DNA of 64,000 nt from Phycisphaerales bacterium (GTDB taxonomy: Bacteria > Planctomycetota > Phycisphaerae > Tepidisphaerales > Tepidisphaeraceae): the NCBI GenBank assembly GCA_025361735.1, contig JANYKD010000439.1, positions 1 to 64,000 on the forward strand. Reading direction: 5' to 3'. The notes beneath the pieces are model-generated. The model had not been told where the DNA came from. It saw only the letters and a list, made by a program, of their open reading frames with translations, and searched no databases. This document shows, piece after piece, positions 1 to 10,200 of the stretch. Position 1 is the first letter of the stretch, and each line of letters starts with the position of its first letter. A program made the position numbers and the translations under genes.

Positions 1-785
1 CATAGCACTGGAACCAGCTCGATTTTGCAAGTGAGACGGCGAATGGCGGCTTTGAGCGCCTGAGGCGAAATCGGTTTGTTTTCGATGACCATCTCGGCGA
101 TGGAATCGTCTTTGTTTGAGACTGCCTCGATTAACTCTTCCAAATATTGTTTGGCCGACTCTTTGAGATCTTCTGGGATTTCTTGGATGCTGTAATTGAG
201 GCCCACATCGTCGTTATCCTCGTAGATGATGGCCTTCTGATTAACGAGATCGATGACCCCTCTGAGGTAGTCTTCTTTGCCAATCGGAATGAAGACGGCA
301 TAGGCGTAAGCGCCAAGCTTTTTGCGCATCTCGCTGAGAGCATTTTCAAAATTGGCGCCAATTCGATCCATCTTATTGATGAAAGCGATGCGCGGGACCT
401 TGTATTTGGTGGCCTGGCGCCAGACGGTTTCGGACTGGGCCTCGACGCCTTCCTTGCCGTCGAAGACGGCCACGGCGCCGTCGAGCACGCGCATGGAGCG
501 TTCGACCTCGGCCGTGAAATCGACGTGCCCGGGGGTGTCGATGAGATTGATGGTGTAGCGCTCGCCGAAGCGGTCCCAGGGGCAGGTGGTGGCGGCGGAG
601 GAGATGGTGATGCCGCGCTTCTGCTCTTCGGGGTCGAAGTCCATGACGGCGGTGCCTTCATGGACCTCGCCCATCTTATGAATCTTGCCGGTGTAGTAGA
701 GCACGCGCTCGGAAACCGTGGTCTTGCCCGCGTCGATGTGGGCGGCGATACCGATGTTCCTGATCTTGGTCAAATCCCGTGGCAT
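1..785 (-). CDS. fusA: Elongation factor G, N-terminal part (runs off left edge)
   Basis: Minus-strand translation from ATG at 785: [68 protein letters not shown]...[44 protein letters not shown]; GTPase G1/G3 motifs. Missing from the ORF track because the stop is outside the window. Confidence 0.97.
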   Translation of the reverse strand, partial: MPRDLTKIRNIGIAAHIDAGKTTVSERVLYYTGKIHKMGEVHEGTAVMDFDPEEQKRGITISSAATTCPWDRFGERYTINLIDTPGHVDFTAEVERSMRVLDGAVAVFDGKEGVEAQSETVWRQATKYKVPRIAFINKMDRIGANFENALSEMRKKLGAYAYAVFIPIGKEDYLRGVIDLVNQKAIIYEDNDDVGLNYSIQEIPEDLKESAKQYLEELIEAVSNKDDSIAEMVIENKPISPQALKAAIRRLTCKIELVPVL

Positions 786-830
786 AAATCGTTCCTTCTA
801 TCCGTTAAATTCGTCGGCGATGATCTTGAG

Positions 831-861
831 GTAAAATGCAAAACCCGCACGGCCTGTGCGG
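831..861 (-). terminator. Possible intrinsic terminator or attenuator before fusA
   Basis: Minus strand CCGCAC-AGGCC-GTGCGG followed by GTTTTGCATTTT. Confidence 0.4.
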
Positions 862-1108
862 CAATCAGTCTTTTGCGACTGCCGTCCCGGAGTCTTCCGG
901 GAAATACTGGCCCCTGCGGGTCTGTCTCTCGCAATGATTTACGAGGCGTGCTTCGTAGTCGCTGGCGAAGCCCGGGGAGCGATGCTCCCTTCTACATGGT
1001 GGCTCACGCCGACCATGCAGGGCTGGGTCAGCATGAGCCGTTAACGCGGCTCGATCTTCACGGTCGCTCCTTTGTAGGAACAATCTCCAACAGGTCCGAA
1101 GTGGGGAC
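845..1108 (-). ncRNA. Structured leader or candidate ncRNA upstream of fusA made of consecutive short hairpins
   Basis: Perfect or near-perfect stems at 845-861, 866-881, 885-902, 940-957, 975-989, 995-1017, 1022-1032, 1035-1052, 1052-1066, 1068-1079, 1094-1108, downstream of the promoter at 1133-1160. Confidence 0.45.
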
Positions 1109-1132
1109 TCGGCCCGGTCAGGGAAGGGAAAA

Positions 1133-1160
1133 ATTGTAGCGGCGGAGCCGATGGCGTCAA
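1133..1160 (-). promoter_or_regulatory. Sigma70-like promoter upstream of the fusA leader
   Basis: Minus strand TTGACG-16 nt-TACAAT (TTGACGCCATCGGCTCCGCCGCTACAAT). Confidence 0.65.
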
Positions 1161-1310
1161 GCGTAAATCGTGTGAATTTGGGACTAATTTGGTGGCGCAG
1201 GTGTATCGGCTGCGATGCCGGTACGCCGACGGGCATTCTCGGGGATCGCCGCGCGTTTGTCCGGCAGGCATGATTGCGGTATCACTGCCGCACAAAGGAG
1301 TTACGTGAAC

Positions 1311-2222
1311 ATGAGACTCACACGGAACCACTTGGCGGTGTTGCTGTTGCTGGCGGCATTCCCGGCCTTTGCGCAGCGCAGCGCGGCGAATCTCCCGCCG
1401 GGGGTCAAAGTCGAACGTGATATACCCTATGTCGCCAACGCCGGCCCGCGGCAGATGCTCGATCTATATCTGCCGGCGAAGGCGCCCGAGAAGCCTCTGC
1501 CCCTGATCATATGGATTCACGGCGGTGCCTGGAGCGCGGGGAGCAAGGATGGGTGTCCGTTCGTGTCGCTGGTCAACAAGGGATTTGCTGTCGCCAGCAT
1601 CAACTATCGGCTGTCGCAGATGGCGATCTGGCCGGCGCAGATCCAGGACTGCAAGGCGGCCGTGCGGTTTCTGCGTGCCAATGCCGCCAAATACAACCTG
1701 GATCCCGAGCATATTGGTGTTGGCGGAGGCTCGGCCGGCGGGCACCTTGTGGCCATGCTGGGCACGGCGGGGAAGGCGAAAGAACTCGAAGGTGATCTGG
1801 GCAACAATGGTGTTTCCAGCCGGGTGCAGGCCGTGTGCGATCTGTTTGGCCCGACAGATCTGCTGAAGATGGGCGAACAGGCCGGCCCGGACAGCGTCAT
1901 GAAACACGATGCGCCCAACTCGCCCGAGTCCAAGCTTATCGGCGGGCCGATTCAGGAAAACAAGGAGAAGGCGAAGACGGCCAATCCAATCACGTATGTC
2001 AGCAAAGACTCCGCGCCGTTCCTGATCCTGCACGGCGACAAGGATCCGCTCGTGCCGCTGGGCCAGAGCCAGTTGCTGGAGAAAGCACTGAAGGATGCCG
2101 GCGTGGAAGTGACGCTCAAGGTGATCGAAGGCGCCGGCCACGGCGGCCGGCAGTTCAGTACGCCGGAGGCGAACGATGCCATCGAGGCGTTCTTCAGCAA
2201 GCACCTCAAGCATGCGAAGTAG
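1311..2222 (+). CDS. Secreted alpha/beta hydrolase (esterase/lipase, HSL/BD-FAE-like)
   Basis: Signal peptide MRLTRNHLAVLLLLAAFPAFAQ; HGGAW oxyanion motif, GGGSAGGH nucleophile elbow, HGDKDPLVP and GAGHGG; RBS aaaggag upstream. Confidence 0.88.
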   Translation: MRLTRNHLAVLLLLAAFPAFAQRSAANLPPGVKVERDIPYVANAGPRQMLDLYLPAKAPEKPLPLIIWIHGGAWSAGSKDGCPFVSLVNKGFAVASINYRLSQMAIWPAQIQDCKAAVRFLRANAAKYNLDPEHIGVGGGSAGGHLVAMLGTAGKAKELEGDLGNNGVSSRVQAVCDLFGPTDLLKMGEQAGPDSVMKHDAPNSPESKLIGGPIQENKEKAKTANPITYVSKDSAPFLILHGDKDPLVPLGQSQLLEKALKDAGVEVTLKVIEGAGHGGRQFSTPEANDAIEAFFSKHLKHAK

Positions 2223-2250
2223 GCTACGCACGACGCCGATGGGCGGCGAG

Positions 2251-3603
2251 TCACCGTTGGCGTGTCGTCGGCTTGCGCTCGGGCTGAATTGGCACGTTTT
2301 TGAGCACGATCTCGCCGTCCCAGACTTCGGTCAGGTCGAGAGTTCTTTCCGCCGGTGCCCGGCTGGCCCGCAGGATCACGTCGCAGGTATCCTCGAATTC
2401 CGCGGCCTTGGCATCAACACCGAACCACTGTTGCTTTGGCGATGACGCGGCCGCCAGTTCGCCGGCTTTCCACTCGCGGTCGCCGCGGCGGAGGATGATC
2501 TCGAATGCCACCGGCACTGGCGAAGACTGCACGGCGATCCCGCCACCGACGGCGTTTCCGGGCAGGTGCAGCAGGCGGGGAAGGATCGACTTGGCTACCC
2601 GTTCCTTGAGTTCCGGCTGGGCTCGCAGCGTTACGGTCGGTTCTGCGACGATCTCGAATTCCGGGTGAAAGTCGTGGTGGCCGAAGGCGATGGAGGGCAT
2701 CGGGTCGGCGAAGTCTTTGGGGGCCTTGTCGTAGACCCACTGGTCCAGCGACCAGTTGAGCGTATGCCGGCCGGTCGCAAGCTTGATCAAGGCCGGGTCG
2801 TTGGAGGGAATGACCGACGCGTGCGTGTTTTGGGTGATGTCGAGCATCGCCATGTCCAGACCACGGCCTGCATAGTCATCGCTTACGAAGCCGCCGATAT
2901 TCGCTGCAGTTCCTCTGCGCTTCACAAATGCTGTTCCGCGCTTGCCCACTCGGGCCGTAAAGTCGCGTGCTATCGGCAGCGGCGCGCCTTGTCGTATCTG
3001 CGGCCGCACCCGGAACACGATCTGCGGGGCCTGCTTGATGTAGAGACTCCATTGGTCCGGCGAGATCTGCCCCTGCGAGTGTGCGAGTTCGACGATATCG
3101 CCCCAGGCCGGCACCCAGGGCTTTTTGACATCGGCCTGAGCCCGGAGCGCACGATCGAGCACGGCTTTGAGCGTGCCGGCCGGCATGGCCTTTGCGGAAA
3201 CGCGGCGGAAGAGTTCCGCGAGCGCCGCATCCCGCACCTGAACATCCTTGCCCGCAGTTTCCCGCAGCAGCAGCCAAACCGGCTTGTACTGATTGACGTC
3301 GATGCCTCTGACCGAAACGTATGTCACCAGAGCGAGCCAGCTCAGGCAGAGCAGGAGCACGACCGCGCTGGAGCCCACCAGCCACTTGCGACGGGTGCGA
3401 TGGCCGATCTTCGTCGACCGAGCCTGGCGCACATCGGTGCCGCATTCCGAGCAGTTTTTCACCCCGTCGGGCATGCCAGTCAGGTCATAGCCGCACATGC
3501 GACAGAGCACATGATCGTCAACTCGCCTTCCGCGCAAACCCACACCGAGCAGGACAAGCCCGCCGATGAATCCGAGTGCGGCCAAGACGGCGCTGAGAAA
3601 CAC
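2251..3603 (-). CDS. Membrane protein with N-terminal zinc ribbon (CRMCGYDLTG...CSECG)
   Basis: GTG start with GGAGG RBS; N-terminal TM helix, C-x2-CGYDLTG-x8-C-x2-C ribbon, second TM. Confidence 0.7.
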   Translation of the reverse strand: MFLSAVLAALGFIGGLVLLGVGLRGRRVDDHVLCRMCGYDLTGMPDGVKNCSECGTDVRQARSTKIGHRTRRKWLVGSSAVVLLLCLSWLALVTYVSVRGIDVNQYKPVWLLLRETAGKDVQVRDAALAELFRRVSAKAMPAGTLKAVLDRALRAQADVKKPWVPAWGDIVELAHSQGQISPDQWSLYIKQAPQIVFRVRPQIRQGAPLPIARDFTARVGKRGTAFVKRRGTAANIGGFVSDDYAGRGLDMAMLDITQNTHASVIPSNDPALIKLATGRHTLNWSLDQWVYDKAPKDFADPMPSIAFGHHDFHPEFEIVAEPTVTLRAQPELKERVAKSILPRLLHLPGNAVGGGIAVQSSPVPVAFEIILRRGDREWKAGELAAASSPKQQWFGVDAKAAEFEDTCDVILRASRAPAERTLDLTEVWDGEIVLKNVPIQPERKPTTRQR

Positions 3604-3658
3604 GGCATCCTCCGGGACACCCTCCTCTATTTGTGAAACGCGCAAACGCGACGAGCGT

Positions 3659-6427
3659 TTATATCGCCTCGACGAACACGGCTGTCCGCCCCTTCGCCGG
3701 AATGGTGATACTGACCGTTGCTTTGTGGTCGGGGCTGATACTGACGTTTTGGCGCGGGCCGTCACCGATGCGGATCATCGCGGCATCGCTCAGGCCGGTG
3801 TAGTAGAGCGGCAGCGCGATCGTGCGGGTGATTTCCTTATCGAGCGGGTTGTAGATCATCGCCAGGCCACGGGTTTTGAGGGCCGGGTTCACATGCAGCC
3901 AACCATCCCAATCGCGGCCGTCGGGGCGGCGCAGGTGGATGATGTCGCTATCGAGAATGGCGCGGTTTTGCTTGTAGAAATCGACCCAGCGTTTGACGAC
4001 GGCGCGAGTCTCCGGCGTGTCGTAAAGGCGTGGGCCGCGATAGCAGGCCTGCACCCCGGCGCCGAAGAGGTTGGCCAGGCGGGTTTCGTAATGGGCCAGA
4101 TGATCTTTGAGCGGCTCGATGGTGGCGGCCGCTCCGCCGCCGTGATACTGCGTGAGCGGGACGAACATCCAGCCCATGCTAGGGGTCTTCTCCCACGTGC
4201 CGTCGAAGATGTTCTGGCGTTCGATGATCTCCTGATACTCGCGCGGCAGCGACCAGTTGGTTTCGCGGTAGCCCATGCCGGTCTTGTTGCCACCGGAGAG
4301 GAAGTACCAGTCGGGGATGTTCAGGTAGACGCCGTTGGCGCGGCACCATTTGTAGAAGTCGGTGATGGCCCGCCACTGGACCCATTGCGAATCATCGAGT
4401 CCCCGGTGGAACGGGTGCTTCACCGAGGCGCAGGTGTCGCCGGGATAGGAACCATCGTGCTCGAGCACACCCAGGCCGGCGAAGTTCGTGAAGTCCTGGA
4501 GTTGTGCCAGGTAGTCGACTCCCCATTTCGCGCCGAGGCATGGCATGACACCGAAGCGGGCGTTGCCGACCGTGTTGTCGTCGGGCGTACCCGCGCCGCG
4601 GCTGGCCAGGAGCGAGTAACCGCCCAGGGTGAGGCCCCTGGCCCGGGCGTAGTCGGTCAGTTCCTTGATCCGCGCCTGGTACTTCTTGTCGCGGCTCTCA
4701 AAGTCAAAGCCGCTGCCGAACGTCATGATCATCATCTCGAAACCGACGTCCGCGCATTGATCGGCGGCGAGTTTCACAGCGTCCGGCGCTGCGCTGCGGA
4801 CATGCATGAGCACGGGATTCTCCGTGACCCAGGGGGCGATCGTGCGGTAGAGCCGCCGGGCAGCCAGGCCCATGCGCTCGCGATCGGTGGAATCGTGAAT
4901 CAGTTCGAACGTGCGGAACGTCTCCAGGCCGGCGCCGGGGGCGACGATCTGATCAGGGCCAATCGGCGGCCGGCATTCAAGCAGGCAGGGGGTCTTGAGG
5001 TCGTAGTTAACCTGCGTTTTGTATTGCGGATCGGGCATCCAGTAGACGGCCGGACCCGCGCCTTTGACACTCATGCAGCCGAACGCGTAGTCGGTTTCAA
5101 CGTGGATGTTGGGCAGTGCCCAGCGGGGGTTGCTGTCGACAACGGCCTCGTCTTCAACGGCCGCCAGGATTTCACTGACGAACGAATTGAGACGGATGGG
5201 CTTGTCGGTGTGGTTGCGGATGACCACCCATTTGCTGAGCAGGGGGATGCCATCGAAGATCTCGTAGTGGACCTCGGCCGTTACCGTGCCGACTTGCCGG
5301 GTGGTGGTGGCCGGTGCGTCCACTTCGCCAAGGATGCTGAACTCGGAGACGCGGCATCGCTCGAGTTTGCCCGGGTCGCCGTTGAAGTCGGCCGGGCCGC
5401 CATCGCGGTCGGTCTTGCCGATGCGGATGGCCCTGGGCGTGCCACGGGCGGCGGCTTCGCCGATTTTGTCCCATTTTTTTCCGTCGCGGGAAGCGTCGCA
5501 AATAACACGCCCCGTGGCGAGCGTCATACGCAGAGTGCACGGCTTGCCGCCTTCGATTTTGCCCGTTTCGCTCTCGCTGCCGCTGGCGAAGATCCCGAAA
5601 GTGCCCTTGCCGGGTCGCAGGTTGAACTTCACGACGTGGTCGGCGAAAACCAGTGCCATGCCCGGACCCCAGCTGGCGCTCTGGTCGGTGCCGGGGTCGA
5701 TGACGCATTGCACCGCAATGGCGCCGGCCGGCCAGGCACGCTCGGCAAACGCGGCCGTATTCTCATAGGCCATGATCTCGCCAACTTTGCCTTCGTTATG
5801 GAAGCTCGTGCGCTCGTGACGTTTGCTGACATGCACTTTCCAGTCGGGCGAGAGTCTCTCGAAATTGTCGGCCAGCAGTACCTTTGTTGGCCGGTCGAGT
5901 TGGCCGAAGCCTCGCGGGGCCGAAAACTCCAGCGTGAGCGACACGCCCGGCGGCGGCCAGGGCAAGTCCTGCGACATCCACTCCGGGTGCTTCTTCCAGG
6001 GGAATCGCGCTTCGGTCTTGCCGGTCTTGAGCGTGACAAACTGAAATGCGTCGTGGTCGGCCTCCAGTTTGTCGATCCAGGCGGCGTCGAGGTAGTTGTG
6101 GATTGGCTGGCCGACCAGGCCGCCGACGTCGTAGCGGATTCCATCAATCACGAGCCGAGCCTCAGGTCGAACCGAGCGCAGCAGCGACGCGTCGGTCATG
6201 AGGTTGTCGAGGGCGACCGTGGCGGCGTTGGGCGTCAGGCGGAAGGCACGCCGAACCAGGCCGTTGTTCAGCACGACCTCTCGCCCATCTTCGCTGCGGT
6301 TGACCTTGGCGACATAGGGCGCAGGGTTGAGGAGCCAGTCGGGTTTGGCCGTGTCGGCGTGTACAAGAACGCCAAGGACGTTGACGGCCAGCAGAGCAAA
6401 AAGGGCGTGGCGTTGTGGCGTATCCAT
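3659..6427 (-). CDS. Large secreted glycoside hydrolase, alpha-galactosidase-like (GH36-type fold suspected)
   Basis: 922 aa with signal peptide; TIM-barrel-like segments (MMIMTFGSGFDFES, LGVLEHDGSYPGDTC, GVYLNIPDWYFLSGGNKTGMGYRE). Confidence 0.65.
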   Translation of the reverse strand: MDTPQRHALFALLAVNVLGVLVHADTAKPDWLLNPAPYVAKVNRSEDGREVVLNNGLVRRAFRLTPNAATVALDNLMTDASLLRSVRPEARLVIDGIRYDVGGLVGQPIHNYLDAAWIDKLEADHDAFQFVTLKTGKTEARFPWKKHPEWMSQDLPWPPPGVSLTLEFSAPRGFGQLDRPTKVLLADNFERLSPDWKVHVSKRHERTSFHNEGKVGEIMAYENTAAFAERAWPAGAIAVQCVIDPGTDQSASWGPGMALVFADHVVKFNLRPGKGTFGIFASGSESETGKIEGGKPCTLRMTLATGRVICDASRDGKKWDKIGEAAARGTPRAIRIGKTDRDGGPADFNGDPGKLERCRVSEFSILGEVDAPATTTRQVGTVTAEVHYEIFDGIPLLSKWVVIRNHTDKPIRLNSFVSEILAAVEDEAVVDSNPRWALPNIHVETDYAFGCMSVKGAGPAVYWMPDPQYKTQVNYDLKTPCLLECRPPIGPDQIVAPGAGLETFRTFELIHDSTDRERMGLAARRLYRTIAPWVTENPVLMHVRSAAPDAVKLAADQCADVGFEMMIMTFGSGFDFESRDKKYQARIKELTDYARARGLTLGGYSLLASRGAGTPDDNTVGNARFGVMPCLGAKWGVDYLAQLQDFTNFAGLGVLEHDGSYPGDTCASVKHPFHRGLDDSQWVQWRAITDFYKWCRANGVYLNIPDWYFLSGGNKTGMGYRETNWSLPREYQEIIERQNIFDGTWEKTPSMGWMFVPLTQYHGGGAAATIEPLKDHLAHYETRLANLFGAGVQACYRGPRLYDTPETRAVVKRWVDFYKQNRAILDSDIIHLRRPDGRDWDGWLHVNPALKTRGLAMIYNPLDKEITRTIALPLYYTGLSDAAMIRIGDGPRQNVSISPDHKATVSITIPAKGRTAVFVEAI

Positions 6428-6480
6428 CGCCGCATCGTCGCAGGCCGGGCAGTGGCAGGCAAGTGGAATCGTTCAATCAC

Positions 6481-7086
6481 TCACTCGGCGCCGCCAACCT
6501 CAAATGATGCCTCGTACTTGCCGGCGATGGTCAGGGTGACAGTCGCCGTTTCGTCCTTCACGATGGCGGAGATGTCGATGGGCAGATCGCCGGGCACGGC
6601 GGCAGCGTTCTCCTTGATTGGCAGTGTCAGTAGTGGCTTCTTCTCTTTGCCGATGACGAGCAATTCGAGCTTGCCACCGGCATTCTTCTGTACAGCCAGG
6701 ACACATCGTGCGGTCGTCCGCGGGTTGTCGGCCGGACCGACGGTCAGCATGCGCAGTTCTTCATGCTTCACGGGCTGGCCGTCGCGCAAGGGGACGATCT
6801 TGTGGAGCCAGAGCTGACCGATGGCTACGGGTTCCTTGCCTGCCTTGGCAAGCGTGTCGGCCGAGAGCCTGGTTTCGGGCATGACCAGCCCGCCGTGTTC
6901 CTCCCGGGCGACCGCAACGGATCGCTTGATGTCGGGGTCGGTGGGGATCGGGGTATCGAGCAACTGCTTGAGGTCGACGCTGAGTTGGCAGGCGATCTTG
7001 AGGCACTGTTCTCGCGGCACGCGATCCTGGGCACGAGCCATCGTGCAGGTGCAAACGAGCAGGGCGATGACGATGAATTTGGTCAT
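6481..7086 (-). CDS. Secreted hypothetical protein
   Basis: MTKFIVIALLVCTCTMARAQ signal peptide; 201 aa. Confidence 0.6.
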   Translation of the reverse strand: MTKFIVIALLVCTCTMARAQDRVPREQCLKIACQLSVDLKQLLDTPIPTDPDIKRSVAVAREEHGGLVMPETRLSADTLAKAGKEPVAIGQLWLHKIVPLRDGQPVKHEELRMLTVGPADNPRTTARCVLAVQKNAGGKLELLVIGKEKKPLLTLPIKENAAAVPGDLPIDISAIVKDETATVTLTIAGKYEASFEVGGAE

Positions 7087-7215
7087 GACGGTTTCCTTGT
7101 GAGATGACACCGTTATTCTGCCATGTCCGTGCGGGAAAGCCAGCGGCGTCACGATGGGATCGCGGGCGTCTCCACCGGCTCCCAAAGGCGGCCGAGGCCG
7201 GCCGCGCTCCCAGCA

Positions 7216-10200
7216 TCAGGACAGCAACAATTCAAGGTCGTCTCGTTGCAGGCCGCGGATGACGCTGTTGTCGGCCGTGATGATCGCATCGGCCAGTTGC
7301 CGCTTGGTTTGCTGCAGGGCGAGCACCTTTTCTTCGACGGTGTCCTTGGCGATGAGCCGGCAGGCGAAAACCTGTCGCGTCTGACCGATGCGGTGGGCGC
7401 GGTCGATGGCCTGGGTTTCGACCGCGGGGTTCCACCACGGGTCGAGCAGATAGACATAGTCGGCGGCCGTCAGGTTCAGGCCCAGGCCGCCGGCCTTGAG
7501 GCTGATGAGGAACAGGCTGCACTTGGGGTCGTTCTGGAACCGTTCGACACGCGCTTCGCGGTCGCGGGTTTTTCCGTCGAGGTATTCGTAGACCACGCCC
7601 TCGCGGTCCAGAGCCGTGCGGACAATGGAGAGCATCGAGGTGAACTGCGAGAAGACCAGGGCCTTGTGGCCTTCCTCGATGATTTCTCCAAGGCGGGGAA
7701 TGAGCATGTCCAGCTTGGCGCTGCTCTCGGGGAGCCGGGCGGCGTCGATGAGCCCGGGATGCAGCGCGGCCTGGCGCAGACGCAACAGCGCTTCGAGAAC
7801 CTGCATCTTGGATTTGGCCAATCCGTCGCGATCGATGGCACTGAGAATCGACCGGCGGTAGTAGTCACGCAGGTCGTTGTAGAGTTTTCGTTGTTCGGTG
7901 TCGAGCTCGCAGTAGATCGTCTGCTCGAGCTTCTGCGGCAGATCGGATGCGACCTGTTCCTTCGTGCGGCGAAGGATGAACGGCCGCAGGGCGCGCGAGA
8001 GAATTGTGCGGGCTTCCTCGTCGGGCGTACGCATGCTGCCGCCGTTGCCGAAGATCGAGGCGACGCCGAGCATGCCGGGGTTGAGGAAATCGAACAGCGA
8101 CCAGAGGTCACCCAGGTGGTTTTGCACGGGCGTGCCCGAGAGCGCCAGGCGGTGTTTGCCCTGGACCAGCCGCACGGCCTTGGCCGATTCTGAGGCCGGA
8201 TTCTTCACGGATTGCGCTTCGTCCAGGACCACGTAGTCGAACTCGACATCCTTGAGAAACACCGCGTCGCGGCGCAGCGTGCCGTAGGTTGTCAGGACCA
8301 GGTCATATTCCGTCAGGTGGTCTCCTGAGCGGATGCGGTCGATACCGGTGTGATCGAGAATTCGCAGCTCCGGGGTGAACTTCGTTGCTTCCTGCCGCCA
8401 GTTGAAGACCAGGCTCTTGGGCACGACGACCAGCGTGGGGCCGATCGCGCCGGCTTTTTCGATTCGTTCGCGGCGGCGTTGTTCGATGAGGGCCAGCACC
8501 TGCACCGTCTTGCCCAGGCCCATGTCATCAGCCAGGCATCCGCCAAAACCGAAGCGCCGCAGGAACTCAAACCAGCCGAGTCCTTCCTTCTGATAGGGCC
8601 GGAGTTCACCGATGAAGGTGTCGGGCGGGTCTTGCGGGCGGATGCCTTCAAACCGCCGGAGCTGCTGGCGCATGCGGTCGAAGGTTTCGTCCACGCGCAC
8701 GTCCGACTGGGCCGCCAGCAGGGCGTCGAGCAGCCCGATCTGGGCGTGGGAGAACTTAAGCGTGTCTCCATCCTGTTTCGCCATCGTCGCCAGCACGCTG
8801 TTGCGGGCGAGCCACTGATGGGGAAGCATGCCAACCGTGCCGTCGTCGAGCACGATTGAGGTTTCGCCACGGCGCATCGCGGTCACGAGGTCTTTGAGCG
8901 TTGCGTGGCGGCCGTCGCCGAAATCCACCTCGCCGCGAAGTTCGAACCAGTCGATGCCCGACGCCACGCTGAGGCGCAACCGCTCGGGTCGTCGCATCAG
9001 CTGGCCGTGCGCCTCGACCAGCCAGCCGGCCTCAAGCAGTGCATGCACGACGCGGGAGAGATGCCGCTGGTTGAACCAGAATTCCGACTCGTTCGCCGCT
9101 CCGGCCGCATCGCGAAGACCGATCCGCCTGAGCATGTCGGCGGCGGCTCTTTCAACCGCGGCATCGCGGACGATCAGTGTCTTCTTTCCCGCGACAAGGA
9201 CCGGCCGGGAGGGATCGTCGGCCGGATGCAGCGTGACGCCACCGTAGTCGAACAGCAGTTCGGCGCGCAGCCGCTCGGGGCGGAGTTCGTCGGGCCGCGG
9301 CGTACGTACGCGGAGCTTTGGCCGGGGAGACTGGCGGATGGTCTGCAGTGCCAGTTCGGCCGGCAGATCAAGGTGCGGCAGCGAAGGCAGCTCGAAGAGT
9401 TCCCTGAGCAGTTCGTCGGCCTGTGCCACCGGCACGGAGATGGCGCGTCCCTGGCGCAACAGAGGCACCCAGCGATGAGCGTTGGGGTCGTCGACGAGAG
9501 CGGCGCGATCGGAGAAGAAGACGATACCCCCGGCCAGCACGGCCAGCGTTCGCGAGAGCGGGACACGTTCATCCTCGCGTCTGAGAACACCGGTCAGGAT
9601 ATATTGCTGTGTCGACTCCTCCAGGCGTCCTTCAAGCCACAGTTCGTACGGCTCTTCATCCCAGCGCATGGGGACGAGTTCGTCGCTCTCGATATCGCCC
9701 CGCAACACGGTGCGGTGCGTGCCGCAGATCGAGTGAAGGACCAGGAGACGCATGGTACTGGCAATTTCAAATGCGGGGTCGTATTGCGCGCCACCTCGTT
9801 GGTTGAGACCTCGCAGCAGGGCGAGAATGCGCTGATCCTCACCGGGCGGCAGATCGGCCGGCAAGGGGAAGGAGATCCCGCGCGTGCGCGGTTTGGACCA
9901 CTCGCCGTTGGCGCGCAGGTCGCGGCAGGCGAGGCGAATGACGAGTGTCGCGTGCTCGATGCTCGCGGGTAGGTCCACGACGTACAGGAGCTGTCGATCC
10001 ACCGGCCACGGATCCGTCGGGGCGTCCGGTGATGCCACGCCAGTCTGCTTGAGTTTGGCCAGTTGCCGCTTCCAGTTGGGCTGGGCTGGCTCATGGCGGA
10101 CCACGGGGCGACGATCGTCATCGCCGGCGCGGCGCAGTTCGCCGGTCGCCGAGAGCCACATGGCCTGTCGGTCACGCCGGCGCGGAAGCGTCTCGTACGA

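Noticed and set aside
147-1139. 330-aa plus-strand ORF over fusA and its leader
   Set aside because: Antisense to EF-G coding sequence; no signal of a real protein.
3566-6817. 1083-aa plus-strand ORF
   Set aside because: Antisense to the 922-aa glycoside hydrolase; an antisense open frame typical of high-GC coding DNA, with no recognisable domains.
7123-9972. Plus-strand ORFs of 356 and 355 aa (7123-8193, 8905-9972)
   Set aside because: Antisense to the SNF2 helicase.
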